Source of the DNA: Sphaerochaetaceae bacterium
GTDB taxonomy: Bacteria > Spirochaetota > Spirochaetia > Sphaerochaetales > Sphaerochaetaceae
Assembly: GCA_023231265.1 (NCBI GenBank)
Contig: JALNVT010000140.1
Span: 1 to 6,994 of the forward strand
Direction of reading: 5' to 3'
Length of the DNA: 6,994 nucleotides
Below are positions 5,528 to 6,994 of this stretch, one piece after another. A program made the position numbers and the translations under genes. Position 1 is the first letter of the stretch. Each line of letters begins with the position of its first letter. Below the pieces are notes generated by a model. It saw only the letters and a list, made by a program, of their open reading frames with translations. It did not search any database and was not told the origin of the DNA.

Positions 5528-6994
5528 GTGTTTGTCAAAGTACTGTTGGACCTACCTTTCTCCAAAGAATTAACATATGCCGTTCCAGCTGAAATTGAAG
5601 ATCAAGCTTCAGTTGGTAAGAGAGTTGAGGTCCCATTTCGTTCATCCAAAAAGAAAACTGCATATATAATTGAATGCGTTCAAGAGATGAATGTAAAATA
5701 TACGATAAAACCTGTATCCAGAATCATTGACGAGGAACCTCTTTTTGGTCAAAGCGAGATAGATCTTGCGTACTGGATGGCTGATTTTTATCTGTGCTCT
5801 CCAGGAGAAGCTCTTTCTCTGCAGATTCCGGGTGGACGTCGTGATAAAGTTGTCTCAATTGCTCTTGCAGAGGAAGATATCTCAACAGCACCAGTTGAAA
5901 ATCTTACAGAATATCAAGAGAGAGCAATCAATGAAATCTATCTAAAAAAAGATAAGATGTACTACCTCTATGGTGTCACCGGTTCTGGTAAATCTGAGGT
6001 ATATTTCAGATGTGCAGAGCAGGTGATCAAGGAAGGAAAGCAGGTAATATATCTTGTGCCAGAGATCACTCTGACCCACCAACTTGTCCAGCAGGTCGGA
6101 AAAAGATTTGAAGGAAAGGTAGCTCTTCTTCATTCTGGAATGAGTGCAAGTCAAAGACTCTCTCAGTGGAGAAAGATAAAACGCGGTGAGGTCTCAATAG
6201 TAATTGGAGTCCGCTCTGCAATATTTGCTCCTTTTGAGAACCTAGGTATGGTAATCATTGATGAGGAACATGAGAACTCATACAAAAGCGGACAGACTCC
6301 ACGTTATCATGCAAGACAGATAGCTCAAAGAAAATGTCAGAAAACAGGTGCCACACTCATAATGGGATCTGCAACACCCTCATTGGAATCTTGGAAACTG
6401 ATGAATGAAGGCCGAATCAAAAGATTGGACCTTCCTTATCGTGTTGGAAATGGAACCATTCCATCAATGAGAATCGTGGATATGCTTGGACAGCGCTCTC
6501 TTATTTCTCAGGAACTTCATGATGCAATAGAGGAGACTCTGAAGAACAAGAAGCAGGTCATCCTATTTCTAAACAGAAGAGGATTCTCTTACTTCTTTCA
6601 CTGCAAAAGCTGTGGTTATGAAATGAAATGTCCACATTGCTCAGTATCTTTGACATATCACAGAAGTGATGACAGCATGGTCTGCCATTACTGTGGTTAC
6701 AAGACACGTCCAATAAAGATATGTCCAGATTGTCATTCTCTTGATGTTGGATACAGTGGTTTTGGAACAGAGATGGTGGAACAGGAAATTAAGAATCAGT
6801 TCCCATTTGCAACTGTTGATAGACTTGATGGTGATGTAGCTAAGGTCAAGAAGAATGTATTTAAAGTACTGGATAAGTTCAAATCAGGAGAGACAAACAT
6901 CCTTCTTGGAACCCAGATGGTTGCAAAAGGATTCAACTTCCCAAATGTAGAGCTTGTAGGAATTGTTTTGGCTGACTCAGGTATAAACATTCCA
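5528..6994 (+). CDS. priA: Primosomal protein N' (replication restart helicase PriA), 3' partial
   Basis: PriA recognises stalled or broken replication forks, unwinds DNA 3' to 5' and helps reload the replicative helicase. The frame is open from GTG at 5528 to the window end, giving 489 residues. Visible parts are the N-terminal 3'-DNA-end-binding domain (about 1-103, starting FVKVLLDLPFSKELTYAVP), Walker A GVTGSGKS (149-156), DEEH (245-248), SATP (281-284) and LFLNRRGF (346-353). Eight zinc-binding cysteines form four CxxC pairs (359/362, 368/371, 386/389, 399/402), followed by GTQMVAKGFNFP (461-472). The rest of helicase lobe 2 and the C-terminal domain lie outside. Only about 25 residues separate the N-terminal domain from the helicase core, and the Walker Lys is residue 155 against 230 in E. 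coli, so the winged-helix domain seems to be missing. The gene starts 3 bases after the glycosylase stop. Confidence 0.95.
   Translation, partial: MFVKVLLDLPFSKELTYAVPAEIEDQASVGKRVEVPFRSSKKKTAYIIECVQEMNVKYTIKPVSRIIDEEPLFGQSEIDLAYWMADFYLCSPGEALSLQIPGGRRDKVVSIALAEEDISTAPVENLTEYQERAINEIYLKKDKMYYLYGVTGSGKSEVYFRCAEQVIKEGKQVIYLVPEITLTHQLVQQVGKRFEGKVALLHSGMSASQRLSQWRKIKRGEVSIVIGVRSAIFAPFENLGMVIIDEEHENSYKSGQTPRYHARQIAQRKCQKTGATLIMGSATPSLESWKLMNEGRIKRLDLPYRVGNGTIPSMRIVDMLGQRSLISQELHDAIEETLKNKKQVILFLNRRGFSYFFHCKSCGYEMKCPHCSVSLTYHRSDDSMVCHYCGYKTRPIKICPDCHSLDVGYSGFGTEMVEQEIKNQFPFATVDRLDGDVAKVKKNVFKVLDKFKSGETNILLGTQMVAKGFNFPNVELVGIVLADSGINIP

Noticed and set aside
6796..6990. A short - strand open frame near the window end
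   Set aside because: It is antisense to conserved PriA helicase sequence (GTQMVAKGF region). There is no supporting signal.
1..6994. CRISPR arrays, tRNA or rRNA genes, insertion sequences, attachment sites or signs of recent transfer
   Set aside because: No repeated spaced units, tRNA cloverleaf, transposase frame or terminal inverted repeats were seen. Base composition and ribosome-site style look even from gene to gene.

Overview
The window is an AT-rich, tightly packed stretch of bacterial chromosome with every gene on the + strand. I read it as spirochaete DNA with moderate confidence. The order cdaA, ybbR, acpS, truA, (uracil-DNA glycosylase), priA matches, as far as I remember, the Borrelia burgdorferi block that runs from cdaA (BB0008) to priA (BB0014). 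Firmicutes instead usually place glmM after cdaA-ybbR. A Treponema- or Sphaerochaeta-like host would fit, but I cannot name a genus from sequence alone.

Layout. Bases 2-274 are the C-terminal end of a GntR-family regulator with an FCD ligand-binding domain, cut by the window start. Bases 275-512 form the only sizeable intergenic region. It holds a perfect 19-bp palindrome, weaker inverted repeats and a very good sigma-70-type promoter (TTGCAT-N17-TATAAT) about 30 bases before glpK. glpK (glycerol kinase) follows. After a 30-base gap comes a chain of six genes: cdaA (diadenylate cyclase), ybbR (its membrane-anchored partner), acpS (holo-ACP synthase), truA (tRNA pseudouridine synthase), a family 4 uracil-DNA glycosylase with a long disordered N-terminal extension, and priA (replication restart helicase). 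priA begins with GTG and is cut by the window end after 489 codons.

How the genes fit together. The regulator may control glpK through sites in the shared intergenic region; this is inference from position. The genes from cdaA to priA overlap or lie within 17 bases of each other, and no terminator is visible between them, so they probably form one transcription unit. Read-through from the glpK promoter is possible, and a weak promoter candidate lies at the 3' end of glpK. CdaA and YbbR form the known c-di-AMP synthesis pair. AcpS serves fatty acid synthesis, TruA serves tRNA modification, and the glycosylase and PriA serve genome repair and restart.

I found no mobile element, CRISPR array, RNA gene or clearly new system. 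The window is mostly core housekeeping genes. The points most worth a second look are the shortened PriA that seems to lack the winged-helix domain, the roughly 150-residue low-complexity N-terminus of the glycosylase with its altered cysteine pattern, and the palindrome upstream of glpK.
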